A stretch of DNA of 64,000 nucleotides, from positions 230,166,803 to 230,230,802 of the forward strand of contig NC_081415.1 in assembly GCF_030272615.1 (NCBI RefSeq), in the 5' to 3' direction. This document shows, one piece after another, positions 23,840 through 35,380 of this stretch. Positions within the stretch are counted from its first letter, which is position 1. The number at the start of each line of letters is the position of its first letter. This stretch comes from Cryptomeria japonica. Its lineage: Eukaryota; Streptophyta; Pinopsida; Cupressales; Cupressaceae. Under the pieces are notes generated by a model. That model was not told the origin of the DNA, ran no database searches, and saw nothing but the letters and a program-made list of their open reading frames with translations. The translations under genes and the position numbers were made by a program.

Positions 23840-23931
23840 GTACCACACTAGAAATGTCATCTGGTGATCTTCCAGATCTTACCAACAGCTTCCTGCCAGA
23901 TTCACTCTGAAGTGATACATATCTGATATTC
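23840..23931 (-). CDS. Host DCC/YuxK-family gene, exon piece with LQSESGRKLL
   Basis: On the minus strand, after an acceptor TTTACATTGCAG, the frame reads NIRYVSLQSESGRKLL and then SGRSPDDISSV before meeting the inserted element. This segment is the conserved middle of plant DCC (DUF393, YuxK-like) proteins, a family related to thiol-disulfide oxidoreductases. The exon starts with one base that completes the AA left by the exon at 58430-58487, so the phases agree. The inserted element starts after GTAC, and reading straight into it gives a stop within three codons. Either this copy is broken or the insertion is spliced out. The family call rests on remembered motifs. Cell location and substrate cannot be told from this part. 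Confidence 0.78.
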
Positions 23932-24718
23932 CTGCAATGTAAATGAATCAAATGTAGAGTCAGTAATAAGATACAATTCTAACATAGAATTAAGGAAAAG
24001 AATTCTTGCTAGTTTTAGGTTAGAACAGTCTAAAGTGATATTTTGTATGTGGAATTCACAATGAGGCTATTTTATATCTTAATGGTGGATACTATTATGA
24101 GAATCTGAATGATACATGAAAAACCCACCATCACCCATACTTTATCATCCACTAATTTCTTTGGTATGGTAGTTTATAAAGATTTTCTACAAATACTTTA
24201 TAGCTAATGGAGACTACTTACTTGAATTTCAAGCACCAAACGGTATGACAAAGAATAGATACACTAATGAACTGAAAGTTATGGCATGCAGATGTCTATT
24301 GTTTTTTTCATAAAATATGGTGGAAAGCAAAAAAATAATGTCAATAGTAGAACAAAAAATAGTATTCATAAGTCATAAGATGTAAGAAAATGCCAATATA
24401 GGTGCCTAGTGACTTGCATGCATTTTTGTGGAGGTGAATGAAGATTGGAGTTTACTAGCATTTTAATTCACAACTTTTAGTGTGACACAAAACAAAACGG
24501 ATATGTTGTAAAACCACTCTTCGAATTAGAGGGGGGATCTCCCTATAATTTACAATTTTTACAATGGTTTTTCAGGTGGTTCAAGTTTATGCCAAATAAA
24601 AGACAAATACATTAATTTGGTTTTATCTAGGGTCAAAGGCTAAGGTACTCTTTCATAACTATGTAAAGGATTTGATATATTTTCACTAAACGAAAATCCT
24701 ACAATTAGACATTATTAT

Positions 24719-25172
24719 TGTTAATTCTTGTAACGTCGATTGTACCGTTTTTGATACATGAATTAATTATATGTTAACATAGTAGTATATACGTTAACTA
24801 TAAACTATAAATAAATATCAAATTAGTGTGTTTGCCACCGGTCACACCCCTTCTTGTCATTGGGCTGAGATCAAACGATTTATCATAAATCGCGATCAGT
24901 CAAGCAAATAATTTGTTTTGTTAATGTGCGGTGATATTATGAGTGGTACGTAGGAAGAGATGTGTCTTCCCACGTGGGAAGACATATCTCTTCTCTACGT
25001 ACCCTCTCATTCACTTAGATATATAACATGCATCCAATGGGGAGGAGGACAATACCGAAATTAATAAGTGTTGTGCTTCCTTCATTCGCACTACTGTAGT
25101 TCGAAGTAAATTCCAGTCTATACCTTTCATTTGTTCTAACCTCTTGATCACAGAATTTAATTAAACTTAACA
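24719..25172 (+). repeat. 5' LTR of copia element B
   Basis: 454 bp, TGTTAA to TTAACA. It contains a near-perfect 57-bp palindrome centred on CACGTG (24946-25002), which is repeated in the 3' LTR. Confidence 0.95.
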
Positions 25173-25184
25173 TGGTATCAGAGC
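25173..25184 (+). other. Primer binding site of copia element B
   Basis: TGGTATCAGAGC directly abuts the 5' LTR, complementary to initiator methionine tRNA. Confidence 0.95.
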
Positions 25185-25269
25185 TAAGTTAAGGAAGATC
25201 AAATTAAATTCTGTAACGATCATATAGACATTCACCCGGCTCTTAGTAGATCACATTCCTATAGTCCTA

Positions 25270-26871
25270 ATGGCAACCAGAGTTAGGTTTGAAGATCGAC
25301 TAGATGGAGCATCAAATTTTGTATCTTGGAAATTCAGGATCATGCTTGTTTTTTTGAAAGAAAATAAAATTGACTCCCACGTCAAAAGTGAAATTCTTGA
25401 ACCCTCTGATGATACGGAGAAAATTCAATGGAGCAAGGACAATGAGAAGGCTCTTAAGATAATTGTGGATTCAATGAGAGACCACATTGTGCCAGTTATT
25501 TCTAAATATGAGACGGCCTTTCAGATGTTCAAAGCCCTAGCTGACATTTATGAAATCAACAACACTAGCAGGGCTCTCACCTTGAAGAATCAACTACACC
25601 ATATAAAGATGAATAAAGGAGAGACAGTTACATCCTATTTCTTGAGGATCACTGAGCTTAGGGATCAACTATCAACTATTGGACATCTAGTAGACAACAA
25701 AGAACTTGCTATGATGGCCCTAAATGGACTTCCTACCTCATGGGAATCATTCATTCAAGGAATCGGTGCTCGTTCTAAATTTTCTAAGTTTGATAGATTG
25801 AAAACCGATTGCATTCAAGAGGAATCTTGTGTCACAAGAGGAATAAAACAAAACAATGGCAATGAGGACATTCAAGTTCTAAACTCAAATTCCCACAAGA
25901 AAGGAAAGAAGAACTTTAAGAGAAAAAGGGGCAACGGCTCAAATGGAAAGAGGTCTTCAAAGAAGAAGAGAGACATTTATGAAGTACAATGTTTCGGATG
26001 TGACCATTATGGGCACTATGCAATGAAGTGTCCAGACAGGATCAAGCAACAGGCTTCAATGGTAGAAGTTAAGAAAGGGAGTGATTCCGAGAGACTGGTC
26101 TTCTACTCAGCCCTCTCTAGTCAAGTCACCTACAGTTCCAACACATGGGTGATTGACAGTAGAGCATCTCGACACATCACTGGATTTCGTGAGCATCTAG
26201 ATACACTTGTGGAAAATTCAAATGAAGAAGTGACAATTGGTGATGACTCAAATTATCCAGTTATGGGAATAGGAACCTGCAATATTAACCTAAAGTCAAG
26301 CATATCCCTACAGCTGAATGGAGTTCTATTTGTACCTGGTATAAAGAGAAACCTTGTCTCAGTTTCTGCACTTGAAGATAAGGGTTACAGATTAACCTTT
26401 ATGGAAGGAAAGGTACTTTCTTGGCCAAAGAACTCCACCATCAAGAAATCCCACACCATTGGAGTAAGACAAGAGAGCCTCTACAGACTTTGCACCACTC
26501 CACCTCAAGCCTTGATTCATGAGACTCCAGATTCAAATGAACTTTGGCACAGAAGATTAGGGCACCTTCATTTCCATGCCCTACCTAAAATAGAGAAGAT
26601 GGTTATTGGCTTACCCAAGCTAAGTCACAGTTCTGAAGGAGCATGCAAGGGGTGTGCCTTGGGAAAGAATACAAAAGGGTCTTTCAATTCTAGCAACAGT
26701 AAATCCAAAAATGTATTCGAATTAGTCCATTCTGATCTATGTGGACCCATGTCTATACCCTCCTTAGGAGGATTTTTATATTATGTAATATTTGTAGATG
26801 ATTATTCTAGGAACACCTGGATATATTTTCTGAGGTACAAAGAGTCCAAAGAAATCCTTTTCTATATTTAA
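25270..26871 (+). pseudogene. Copia B gag-protease-integrase start
   Basis: A 533-residue open frame from ATG. Residues about 1-190 are a UBN2/DUF4219-type gag (FVSWKFRIMLVFLK). A CCHC knuckle CFGCDHYGHYAMKC is at about residues 240-255. The protease active site is WVIDSRASRHITG (about residues 295-307), with Arg in place of the catalytic-loop Gly. The GAG-pre-integrase motif LWHRRLGHLHFH follows (about residue 425), then the first integrase aspartate in ELVHSDLCGP. The frame closes at 26871 by a small frameshift. The amino-terminal half is unusually intact for such an element, but the protease change argues against activity. Confidence 0.92.
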
Positions 26872-27383
26872 GGAATTCAAAGCTCTTGCAGAAAACATGA
26901 CAGGTAAGAAAATCATAACCTTAAGAACAAACAATGGGTGGAAATACACTTATGATATGTTTAAAGATTATTGTATAAATGTTGGGATTAAGAGGGAGTT
27001 AATTGTACCTTATAACCCACAACAAAATGGGGTAGCTGAAAGAAAGAATAGGACTATAGTAGAAGCTGTTAGGGCTATGTTGTTTGACCAAAATATAGAA
27101 ACCTCATTTTGGGTTGAAACATCTAGGACAGTTGTGTACATTCAAAAATAGATGTCCTCATTCTCTTCTTGATAACAAAACTCCTGAAGAAGCCTTTAAT
27201 GGTAACAAACCTGACATAAGCCATCTCCGGATCTTTGGGTGTCCAGTCTATATTCATGTTCCCAAAGAAAAGAGATCAAAATTAGAACCTTCTGGAAAGA
27301 AAGGGGTATTTGTTGGGTACAGTGAAACCTCTAAAGCTTACAGAGTATACATACCTGGACAAAGGAAAATTGAACTAAGCTGA
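26872..27383 (+). pseudogene. Copia B integrase remainder
   Basis: Two overlapping frame pieces. The first has TLRTNNGWKYT, the position of the second catalytic aspartate (here Asn), and NGVAERKNRT, the catalytic glutamate. The second starts at about 27114 and holds the carboxy-terminal FGCPVYIHVPKEKR and KKGVFVGYSETSKAYRVY. A frameshift separates them and a stop closes the second at 27381. The Asp-to-Asn change would inactivate the enzyme. Confidence 0.88.
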
Positions 27384-27464
27384 GATGTAATCTTTGAAGA
27401 AGACAAAGCATTTAGGAGGTCCAAAAGCTCTAATGAATTAGAACACCAAGATCCTCCTACAAGC

Positions 27465-28681
27465 ATGAATGAGGATCCCACCCCTGAGATTCAGAGGGAG
27501 ACCCCTGAAAACGCTGAGCATGAAGTTCAAGACTTACCTTTAGAAAAACATTATCCCGAAACTAGGAAGAGACCACTTTGGGCTAAAAAGATGCTTCAAG
27601 AAGCTGAAAATTATGCTGCTCCAAAGGGGACCTTCAGAGAAAGTAAGAGACCTAACCTATTTTCTAGTTATGCTGCCTTGATGAGTGAGACCATTGATGC
27701 AAAACCTTCCTGTGTTGGAGATGCTCTCAAGCATCAAGTTTGGAAAGATGCTATGTCAGAAGAGTATCAATCAATTCTGAAAAATGATGTCTGGGATATT
27801 GTGCTTAGGCCTAAAGGCAAATCTGTAGTATCTTCTAAATGGCTCTTCAAAATCAAACATGTAGCAGATGGCAGCATTGAGAAGCACAAAGCAAGGTTTG
27901 TTGCCAGAGGTTTCTCACAGAAAGAAGGTATTGACTATGAAGAGACATTCGCTCCTATTGCCTGATACGCTTATGTCCAAGCAGTTTTGGCTATTGCAGC
28001 ATCTAAAGGATGGAAAATCCATCAAATGGATGTTAAGACTGCTTTTCTAAATGGTAAGATTGAAGAAGTTTATTTGGAGCAACCTGAAGGTTTTGTGATT
28101 CATAAGGCTGAATCACATGTCTGCAAATTAAAGAAAGCCCTATATGGACTGAAACAGGCCCCCAGAGCATGGTATGAAAGAATTGATCACTATCTCTTGG
28201 AATTAGGGTTTTTCAAGAATGAAGCAGATCCAAATCTCTTCTAAAAAGTAATCAATGGTGAATTATTAATTCTTATTTTTTATGTTGATGATTTACTAAT
28301 CACAGGAGAGGATAATCGTATTTCTCGATGTAAGAAAGAATTAGCCTTTGAGTTTGATATGAAGGATTTAGGAATTCCTCACTACTTCCTTGGATTGGAA
28401 GTTTGGCAACAAGCAGATGATATAATCCTTAATCAAGGAAAATACACCATTGATATACTCAAGAGATTTGGAATGATGGGTTGTAGATCCATGACCACAC
28501 CTATGGAGACAAATCTGCACAAGTTAAAGGAAGCAGCTGTAGAATCAGAGTTTGCAGATCCTACCCTCTACAGACAAATTATTGGATCTCTGATGTATTT
28601 GGTAAACACAAGACCTGATATATGTTATGTTGTTAATACACTAAGTCATTTCATGTGTGAACCTAGGGAAATACATCTTGT
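27465..28681 (+). pseudogene. Copia B reverse transcriptase
   Basis: The segments read KWLFKIKHVADGSIEKHKAR, then EGIDYEETFAPIA with a stop at 27963, then [36 protein letters not shown], a stop at 28242, and the catalytic YVDDLLITG at about 28281-28307. DLGIPHYFLGLEV and TRPDICYVVNTLSHFM follow. The frame is then cut at 28681 by the MITE. All main RT blocks are in order, but three breaks make it inactive. Confidence 0.92.
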
Positions 28682-28768
28682 CTAAGTTACCGATTCGAAT
28701 ACGGATTCGCGAGTTCGACAAAAAAAAAAATTCTTCTTGGGTATGGGTACGGGTACAGGTACGTCTGT

Positions 28769-28806
<38 letters not shown>

Positions 28807-29212
28807 TTTTTAATTTTATATATATATATATATATGTATACATATATTATATATATGTTCAAACATCAAAATTATATATATGTTTTGATGCATTTCATGC
28901 ATCATAAGGGGCAAAATTAGGGTTTAGATGTTAAAAAATATTAAAAAGGGTGTTTTGTTATTGTTTTTTGTGTTTTTATGACCCGTGGGCCCCATTTTTG
29001 GGAACCCACGGGCCTTGGTTCTCCTAGGTCCGCCCAGGTTCTCCCTGGGTTCCTCCCGAGTCCTACTGTGGGTCCTTCGTGGCAGGACCCACAGAGAACC
29101 CGGCCACCTGGGCAGGACTCGGGAGGAACCCAGGGAGAACCCGGGGAGAACTAGAACCAGGCAAGAACCAGGACCCGGACCTAGCCCATTTTGCCAAGAA
29201 CCGGTATCTTAG
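28682..29212. mobile_element. hAT-like MITE (531 bp) inserted in copia B
   Basis: Flanked by CATCTTGT on both sides (28674-28681 and 29213-29220), a perfect 8-bp target duplication. Removing the insert and one copy restores the RT/RNase H frame (IHLVAAKHILRYL). The ends CTAAGTTACCG and CGGTATCTTAG are inverted repeats with one mismatch. It holds an AC/TA microsatellite (about 28770-28845) and a strong GC-rich fold-back: arms 29034-29064 and 29114-29144 (31 bp, one mismatch), an inner hairpin of 11-bp arms (29066-29094), and an outer 8-bp hairpin (28982-29011). No transposase. The 8-bp duplication suggests the hAT superfamily. Confidence 0.85.
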
Positions 29213-29770
29213 CATCTTGTTGCTGCAAAACATATTCTGAGATATCTTCAAGGAACTATTGGTTTTGGTCTGAAATATGAACATGTAGACCTTGACCTAC
29301 ATGGATTCACTGATTCTGATTGGGCTGGAAGCGTAGTTGACAGGAAAAGCACATCAGGATGTTGCTTCAGTTTAGGATCGGGAATGATCTCATGGATATG
29401 TAGAAACCAGTCTTCAGTTGCTCAGAGTTGTACAGAAGCTGAATACATTGCAGCCTCCATGGGAGCAAGAGAAGCAATATGGCTCCGAAAATTGCTTGTA
29501 CGACTGTTTGGTCAGCCCTTAAATCCTACTGTCATCTATTGTGACAATCAAAGTTGCATCAAGCTTTCAATGAATCTAGTATTTCATGATATGTCTAAAC
29601 ACACTGAGATTCCTTATCACTATGTTCGAGATATGGTGGAAAGGAATGTGATCCGACTGAATTATATTAGTACAGGTGATCAAATTGTAGACATTCTTAC
29701 CAAGCCTCTCTCCAGGATCAAGATTGAACACTTTAGAGATAAACTTGGTATGGTTGAAAATGTTATTTAA
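29213..29770 (+). pseudogene. Copia B RNase H
   Basis: The frame reads AAKHILRYLQGT, then FTDSDWAGSVVDRKST, SCTEAEYIAASMGAREAIWL, YCDNQSCIKL and HTEIPYHYVRDMVE. These include the catalytic D (SDWAG), E (TEAEY) and D (CDNQS) of copia RNase H. It ends in a normal stop at 29770 and is intact as a domain, but separated from RT by the MITE. About 580 bp of GATATC-rich untranslated sequence lies between it and the 3' LTR. Confidence 0.92.
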
Positions 29771-30360
29771 TTTTGAGAGATAGTCTCATTTATTCCGATA
29801 TACTAATATATTTAAGATGTTTAATGTGTAAACTCTTTTATTTGTCATGTGTGTGACTCCATGACTTCATGGGCCCTCCTGTGAACATTATTGAGGGGTG
29901 ACAACTTTTCAATAAATGAACACTTGTTTCAAATTGATATTGTAAGGTGGCGATTTTACAATTATCAATTTATCTATCTCGATGGATATCATGTGACCTT
30001 ATATCTGTGGACATGTCATGATAGTATATATCTCTGAGACATTATGGTAGATATCAATTGGTTGGTATCATTAAATAAACCATAATTATGATAGAGATCT
30101 TCATGGTGAATATTATGGACATAATATTCGCGGACATTCCATGAATCATTATTAGTATGGTAGGCATCATGTGACTTGATGCCAATGCACATACCTTACT
30201 TGATAACTATGAGTTATGGTGAGTATCATGAGACTTGATATTCATTGTTGAACCATATCTCTGGATATCACTATGGTGTGATATCTCTTCCCTTCACAAT
30301 CAATGGATGAATTGTGATTTTTCTCTAACATGAAATGTGTCCTCCCTAGTTAAGAGGGAG

Positions 30361-30797
30361 TGTTAATTCTTGTAACGTCGGTCGTACCATTTCCGATACA
30401 TGAATTAATTATACGTTAACATAGTAGTATATACGTTACCTATAAACTATAAATAAATATCGAATTAGTGTGTTTGCCACCGGTCACACCCCTTCTTGTC
30501 ATCGGGCTGAGATCAAACGATTTATCAAGCAAATAATTTGTTTTGTTAATGTGCAGTGATATTATGAGTGGTACGTAGGAAGAGATGTGTCTTCCCACGT
30601 GGGAAGACATATCTCTTCTCTACGTACCCTCTCATTCACTTAGATATATAACATGCATCCAATGGGGAGGAGGACAATACCAAAATTAATAAGTGTTGTG
30701 CTTCCTTCATTCGCACTACTGCAGTTTGAGGTAAATTCTAGACTATACCTTTCATCTGTTCTAGCCTCTTGATCACAAAATTTAATTAAACTTAACA
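30361..30797 (+). repeat. 3' LTR of copia element B
   Basis: 437 bp, same family and ends as the 5' LTR. It follows a purine tract (TAAGAGGGAG) and is followed by the second ATTAT. The CACGTG-centred palindrome is at 30571-30627. Confidence 0.95.
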
Positions 30798-30901
30798 ATT
30801 ATGTCCCCTTCTTCGATAATCTATGTTCTAGTCCAAAATGCGCATGGAATAATGACTTCTAAGTATGGAGTCATGGCCAATTTTCTAAGTTAGCATATGC
30901 C

Positions 30902-31886
30902 TGTAATGTTCCCTTCCTAAGCACTATCATCTTGGTGACCATAAGCCTATTCAATAGGTTCTCAAAGGCCAATGAGTTAGGGTTAGGGGATTCAAGTTGA
31001 CTATTCAATCCAATTTTTTTGGCGATGATAAGTGTTGCATTGAGCTCAATCAGTTGAGATTTTCATTTTGGCTTTTTAAGATTTTCTATTGTAGATTCAG
31101 GCAATTTGTTCATATTTACTATTTTTAGTAAGTGAAAGGCTAGACACCAACTTGGTCAATTGGCAATATTTCTATTTTGGAAATGTCAGTAAATACATTT
31201 GATATTGATATCTTGGAAGTTAATACAGTCCAGAGCAGTTAATTTAAATAGCATAAAAAAATTTAAGTTAAATTAAAGATTTAACTTTAGCATTATTTAA
31301 TTTAACATATATTGACTAAGTGGGCGCTCAAGGTGGTATAAGGTGTCTTTCAAATATTAAATAAGTGCTCTTTTTGAAGTGGGTGCCTAAGTTGGGGAGT
31401 CATAAGGAAATCCTAAAATAAAATTAAAAGTTGCAAATCCCTAAGTGGGTGTAGGGTTTTGGAGGCCTTTATAAAGGCATTTTGGAGCTCATTTTGCATC
31501 ATGTTGGATTGATATTTTGAGAACAAAACTTGTTGGATTGAACTTGTTCATTCCTTTGCTTTGTGAGGACAAAAATCCTTGCAAAGAACATTCTCTTCAT
31601 TAGTGAAAGATCTAATGTGAATGATTTGTTGGTGGTTTGTGAATGATTTGTTGGTGGTTTCAACCAAAGATCACATTTGGCCTTCATTTTTTAAGATTTC
31701 AGTTTGCAGTCTCCATTTCTAGAGCACATAAGACCAGAGATTGTTTGTGGAGGCAAGAAGTAAAGTAGTGAAGGTTTTAATTATTGTTTATATCTCATAT
31801 TTTCTGATCGTGCTATCTCATTTGTTGGTTGTACCTGTTAGAGGGACGTGGGGGTTTATTCGTTCACCTCGTTTTGTTAGGGTTGT
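30902..31886 (+). mobile_element. LTR fragment of the TGTAATGTCCCC family
   Basis: It starts TGTAATGTTCCCTTCC, as do the solo LTRs at 38811 and 55668 (TGTAATGTCCCC). It carries the TTACTATTTTTAGTAAGT palindrome (31116-31133) and a TATA box (CTTTATAAAGG, about 31465). It is interrupted at 31887 by another LTR. Its right end could not be placed. The stretch 33185-33600 after the inner element probably belongs to it but shows no clear terminus. Confidence 0.5.
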
Positions 31887-33184
31887 TGTAATGTCCCTAA
31901 ATGAAATATTTTTATAATTTATTTAAAATGTAGGAATAATCAGTAAATTTGATCCAAAATAATATATTTACCAACCCTCAAACCACTTTGCTGATTTTCT
32001 TGCAAACCAACAAACATATAACAAATTTATCACAATCTATATGCATCCGATTGCACAAATTTAATATCAAACTTCAGGAAACTTCTTCAATATTGATACA
32101 AAATGATTATTTCAGATTTATTGCAACAAAATACATTAATTTTCTGTCATAAACAACATATAACATCTTCTGCAAATCTGATACAAATCTGGAAGCAATA
32201 TTGAAAGCAAACTCACTACAAATTTCACCCAAGTTTAGGAATAACTCACCAAACTTCAAACAAAGTTTATTAATGACAAAATATCATGAAAAATACACAA
32301 AATAACAGCAAACTCACAGCCTCAAGGCTGCCATGAACTTATGAAACCCTCAACACACTCATAACCAAACTGCAGCTTCTAAACCCTTGCCTGCAACCTA
32401 TCAACTTCAAGAGAACTCTCTAAAATTGCAAAGCATGACCTTGCTAACTGGGAAAAGGGTACAAACAGCCCCAAACAGAAAAACCACTTCCAAGAGCTTC
32501 ATAATATCATTATAGAACTGAAATATCAATCAAATCTTGTATACTACAAAAAATCACCTTCAAACCCAAAATACTAAGAGCTATCATCATTGCCAAATCT
32601 TTCAGCATAATGATAATCTCTGAATGAGATTATTCTATGGTAATCTTTGACTCCCGTCTGAGATCACCTGGCAATCCTCTAGCTTCCACCATTAGATTGC
32701 CTGGAAACCTTCAAACTCTCGTTCTTCAATCTCCTTCTCCACTGGTTTATCAAAAGCTTAGAAAAATCTGCAACAAGAATGATGAGAAATGAAGCCAAAA
32801 TCATGTATAAATGAAAGCACTTTCAAAACCCAAGTTTGGGTGCCAAAATACCACTCCTAAGGAAAGGAAACTTTTCTTTATCCAAGTTTCTCCAAACTTG
32901 TACAAATTCCAAAGAAACTTTCCATTTCTCAAAATTGCCAAAAAAAACCACTAATTTCCAAAAAGGCAAGTCATGTGAAGTTTCCCAAATCCCCATGTCA
33001 AAAGATGGGAAATATATAAATTTAAATATATTTGGTATTTGAATAATATTCAAATTTCAACCAAATTACCAAATTTATGATTATTTCCCAAAAAGTCAAC
33101 TAATCTTGATTTTCTATTTTGGGATTGACTTACTATTTTTAGTCAGTTGTTATTTTTAGAAAAATTTGAAAAAAGGACATGACA
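31887..33184 (-). mobile_element. Solo LTR (1298 bp), TGTAATGTCC...GGACATGACA
   Basis: The ends are a 10-bp inverted repeat with one mismatch (TGTAATGTCC, and TGTCATGTCC on the minus strand). Flanks GTTGT and GTTTT differ at one base, fitting an aged 5-bp target duplication. A TATA-like sequence at about 32800 (TTTATACAT on the minus strand) suggests minus orientation. No coding content. Nested in the LTR fragment that starts at 30902. Confidence 0.6.
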
Positions 33185-33627
33185 GTTTTCTTGGCCTTGG
33201 GGGTTGCCTAGCATAGAGGATAACAAAGGAATCTTGGTAGAGGCAAAGGGAGTAGAGTATCAAGTGTGGTGTCCAAGATAAGGGTTTCCAATTTCCTGGT
33301 TATAAGTGCAAAATCAATATTGCATACTCCTGGTTTAATGGGTATATCTGAAATGGCATTTTAATGTGTTTTGTTGATCTGGGTACCTCTTATATTAAGG
33401 AAATACTGTAAAACCAGTTCTGAAAATAAATCTGAACATATTGTTGGTTGTAGGCATTTCTAAAATATTGTGTTTGAAGAGTTATTTTCTATTTTTTCAT
33501 TGCTGCAAATAAGATTATTGCAATATCTATTTTTGCATCTCCATCTACTTCTCCAAACAACTCAGTTACCAAGTTCTTTGCCTCAGCCTCTTGTCTGGTC
33601 ATGATCCTTTATGGGTATGGTTCGGTT

Positions 33628-33705
33628 CTGGTATGCCCCTAGGTTTGCTCAAGGTACCGCCTGGGTGCCCAGGCAGTACCCTAGGCGAACCCAGAGGCAT
33701 ACCCA
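33628..33705. repeat. Large GC-rich imperfect hairpin
   Basis: Arms of 38 bases (33628-33665 and 33668-33705) pair at 29 of 38 positions with a 2-base loop. The style is that of the MITE fold-back at 29034-29144, and a fragment resembling that MITE's left end is at 35728-35836. This may be a second, split copy of a related MITE. Confidence 0.6.
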
Positions 33706-33710
33706 AGCTT

Positions 33711-35375
33711 TGAATTTTATCAATTGCTTATTTTCATTGCAAAGACTAGATATACCCACCTTGAAGTTCACTTTGTTGCACATATGAGTCTTTGTTATCA
33801 ATGATCTCAAACTTGTTAGTGGTTCTTGGTGGTCTCTATTGGTGGTACTTGTTGGTAATCTGGATGTTGGTCCAAAAGTAATATAATGTGGAAATGTATG
33901 GAGTATATCTTTGATCCGGTTGTTGGCTTGTTGGTGGTTCAGATGTTGGTCAGAAAGTGACATGATGCAAATGTGTATGGTCTGACAGTATTCTGGTTGA
34001 GTCTTTGATATTGGTTGAACCTGGATGTTTACTTGTCAATGATAGGTTGCAGAGTTATATGCAGATTATGTGTAGTACGATGAGTTGATATCAAAAATAT
34101 GTGGATATGATGTTTTATATATGGAAATTAACTGTAAGTGTTCTAGATGGTATATATTGATGGGATGTTGTGTTTCCAAAGGATTGATGTCTTTTTGCTT
34201 GGTTCAGAAATTGTGCGACTATCTCTGGCTATTTTGGTGAATGGTATCTTTTTTTTCTGGTTGTACCAGATATGTATTAGATGGATTTGTAAGTTGGAGT
34301 AGAATGGTTAGGATAGACCTATCCTCTTATAATTCAGTTTTTAGATCGACGGATGTTTTACTATGAGAGCTATCTATGTTTGTATTCAGAGATTGTGCGG
34401 TTTTAGGATGTTGCGAAGGAAGGCGTTGCATTCCTCGTCTTGCTAATACTAAGGATATTTTGGATCATTGGATTATGTCCCTAGCACGTTGTGCTTCTTT
34501 TGTGGTGGTCCACATATCTTATTTTTGGGTCCGGATTAAATGTTTGGGTGAGATAGATTGATATGAGCCGACTTATGTGTCTTTGATTCGTGCGGTTGCA
34601 TGTAGAACCTTTTTGGAGATAATTGGAAGGTGTGCCGACATGGTGTGAATATTCACACGTCTCTTTTGCCTTCCACATGTAATGTTTTAGGTCAATGATG
34701 CATATACATGCTACGTCTTTATGCCAGCCTAATAGAGATTATTGATGATCCGGTTGGTATATAAAGGACAAATCAATTGAGTTAAGAGGTGTGTGTGTGT
34801 GTGTGTGGTGTGTGAATAAGAAATGTATGTAAGAAAGTATAGATGGTGTGTGCGAATATGATGCAAGCTTGAGGTGATACCGAGGTTCGGATGTGTTACA
34901 ATGTAGAGATGAAAGTTGGATCAAATGAGTATTAAGTTGTGAACTGTTATCTGCATATTGATAGATGCTATTCTCATTTGTATTTCAATCCATTATTCTT
35001 ATTGTATCTAGACAAATGTTTTGTATCTTGCCCTGACGAAGTGATCTTCAGTTGAGCAAGTCTCTCTTTTGTATCTTGCCCTAAGGTTGTACGTCTTAGC
35101 CTACAAGTCCGAAGCAATGAGCTCCTTGGCCTACGGCTTAAATCATTGTAAACACTTATTACATATATTGTGAGTTTGATTCTCACCATGGTTTTTCCCA
35201 GTCTGGGTTTTCCACGTAAAAATCTTGGTGTTCTTTTGTGGATGTTTTTTTCTGTTTCAATTATTCTCCTTGATGCATATGTGATGAATGAATGTTTGGA
35301 GTAAATGTTCTTAATCTAATCAAATTTTATTATATGCTGATTTACCCCCCCTCTTAGCATCCGGTAGTGTTCAAC
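33711..35375 (+). mobile_element. LTR-like sequence ending CCCCCCCTCTTAG...TTCAACA
   Basis: The right end reads GTTCAACA at 35368-35375. A TATA box, TATATAAAG, is at 34759-34767. Between about 35060 and 35230 it has the boxes CTTGCCCTAAGGTTGTA, TTCTCACCATGGTTTTTCCC and GGGTTTTCCACGTAAAAA, which recur in the LTRs at 36397 and, inverted, at 52423. A C-rich tract comes near the end. The left end is not defined, and no target duplication was found. Read as an old copia-type LTR. Confidence 0.5.
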
Positions 35376-35380
35376 ATTAT

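Larger units (their letters stand above)
24719..30797 (+). mobile_element. Ty1/copia retrotransposon B, full length, with MITE inside
   Basis: 5' LTR 24719-25172 and 3' LTR 30361-30797, both TGTTAA...TTAACA. The flanks are ATTAT on both sides (24714-24718 and 30798-30802), a perfect target duplication. Primer site 25173-25184, purine tract 30350-30360. Order gag, protease, integrase, RT, RNase H. The 3' LTR lacks a 17-bp stretch present in the 5' LTR, and scattered base changes separate the two, so the insertion is not recent. Reading frames are broken at about 26870, 27150, 27381, 27963 and 28242, and by the MITE at 28682. It is antisense to the host gene. Confidence 0.95.
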
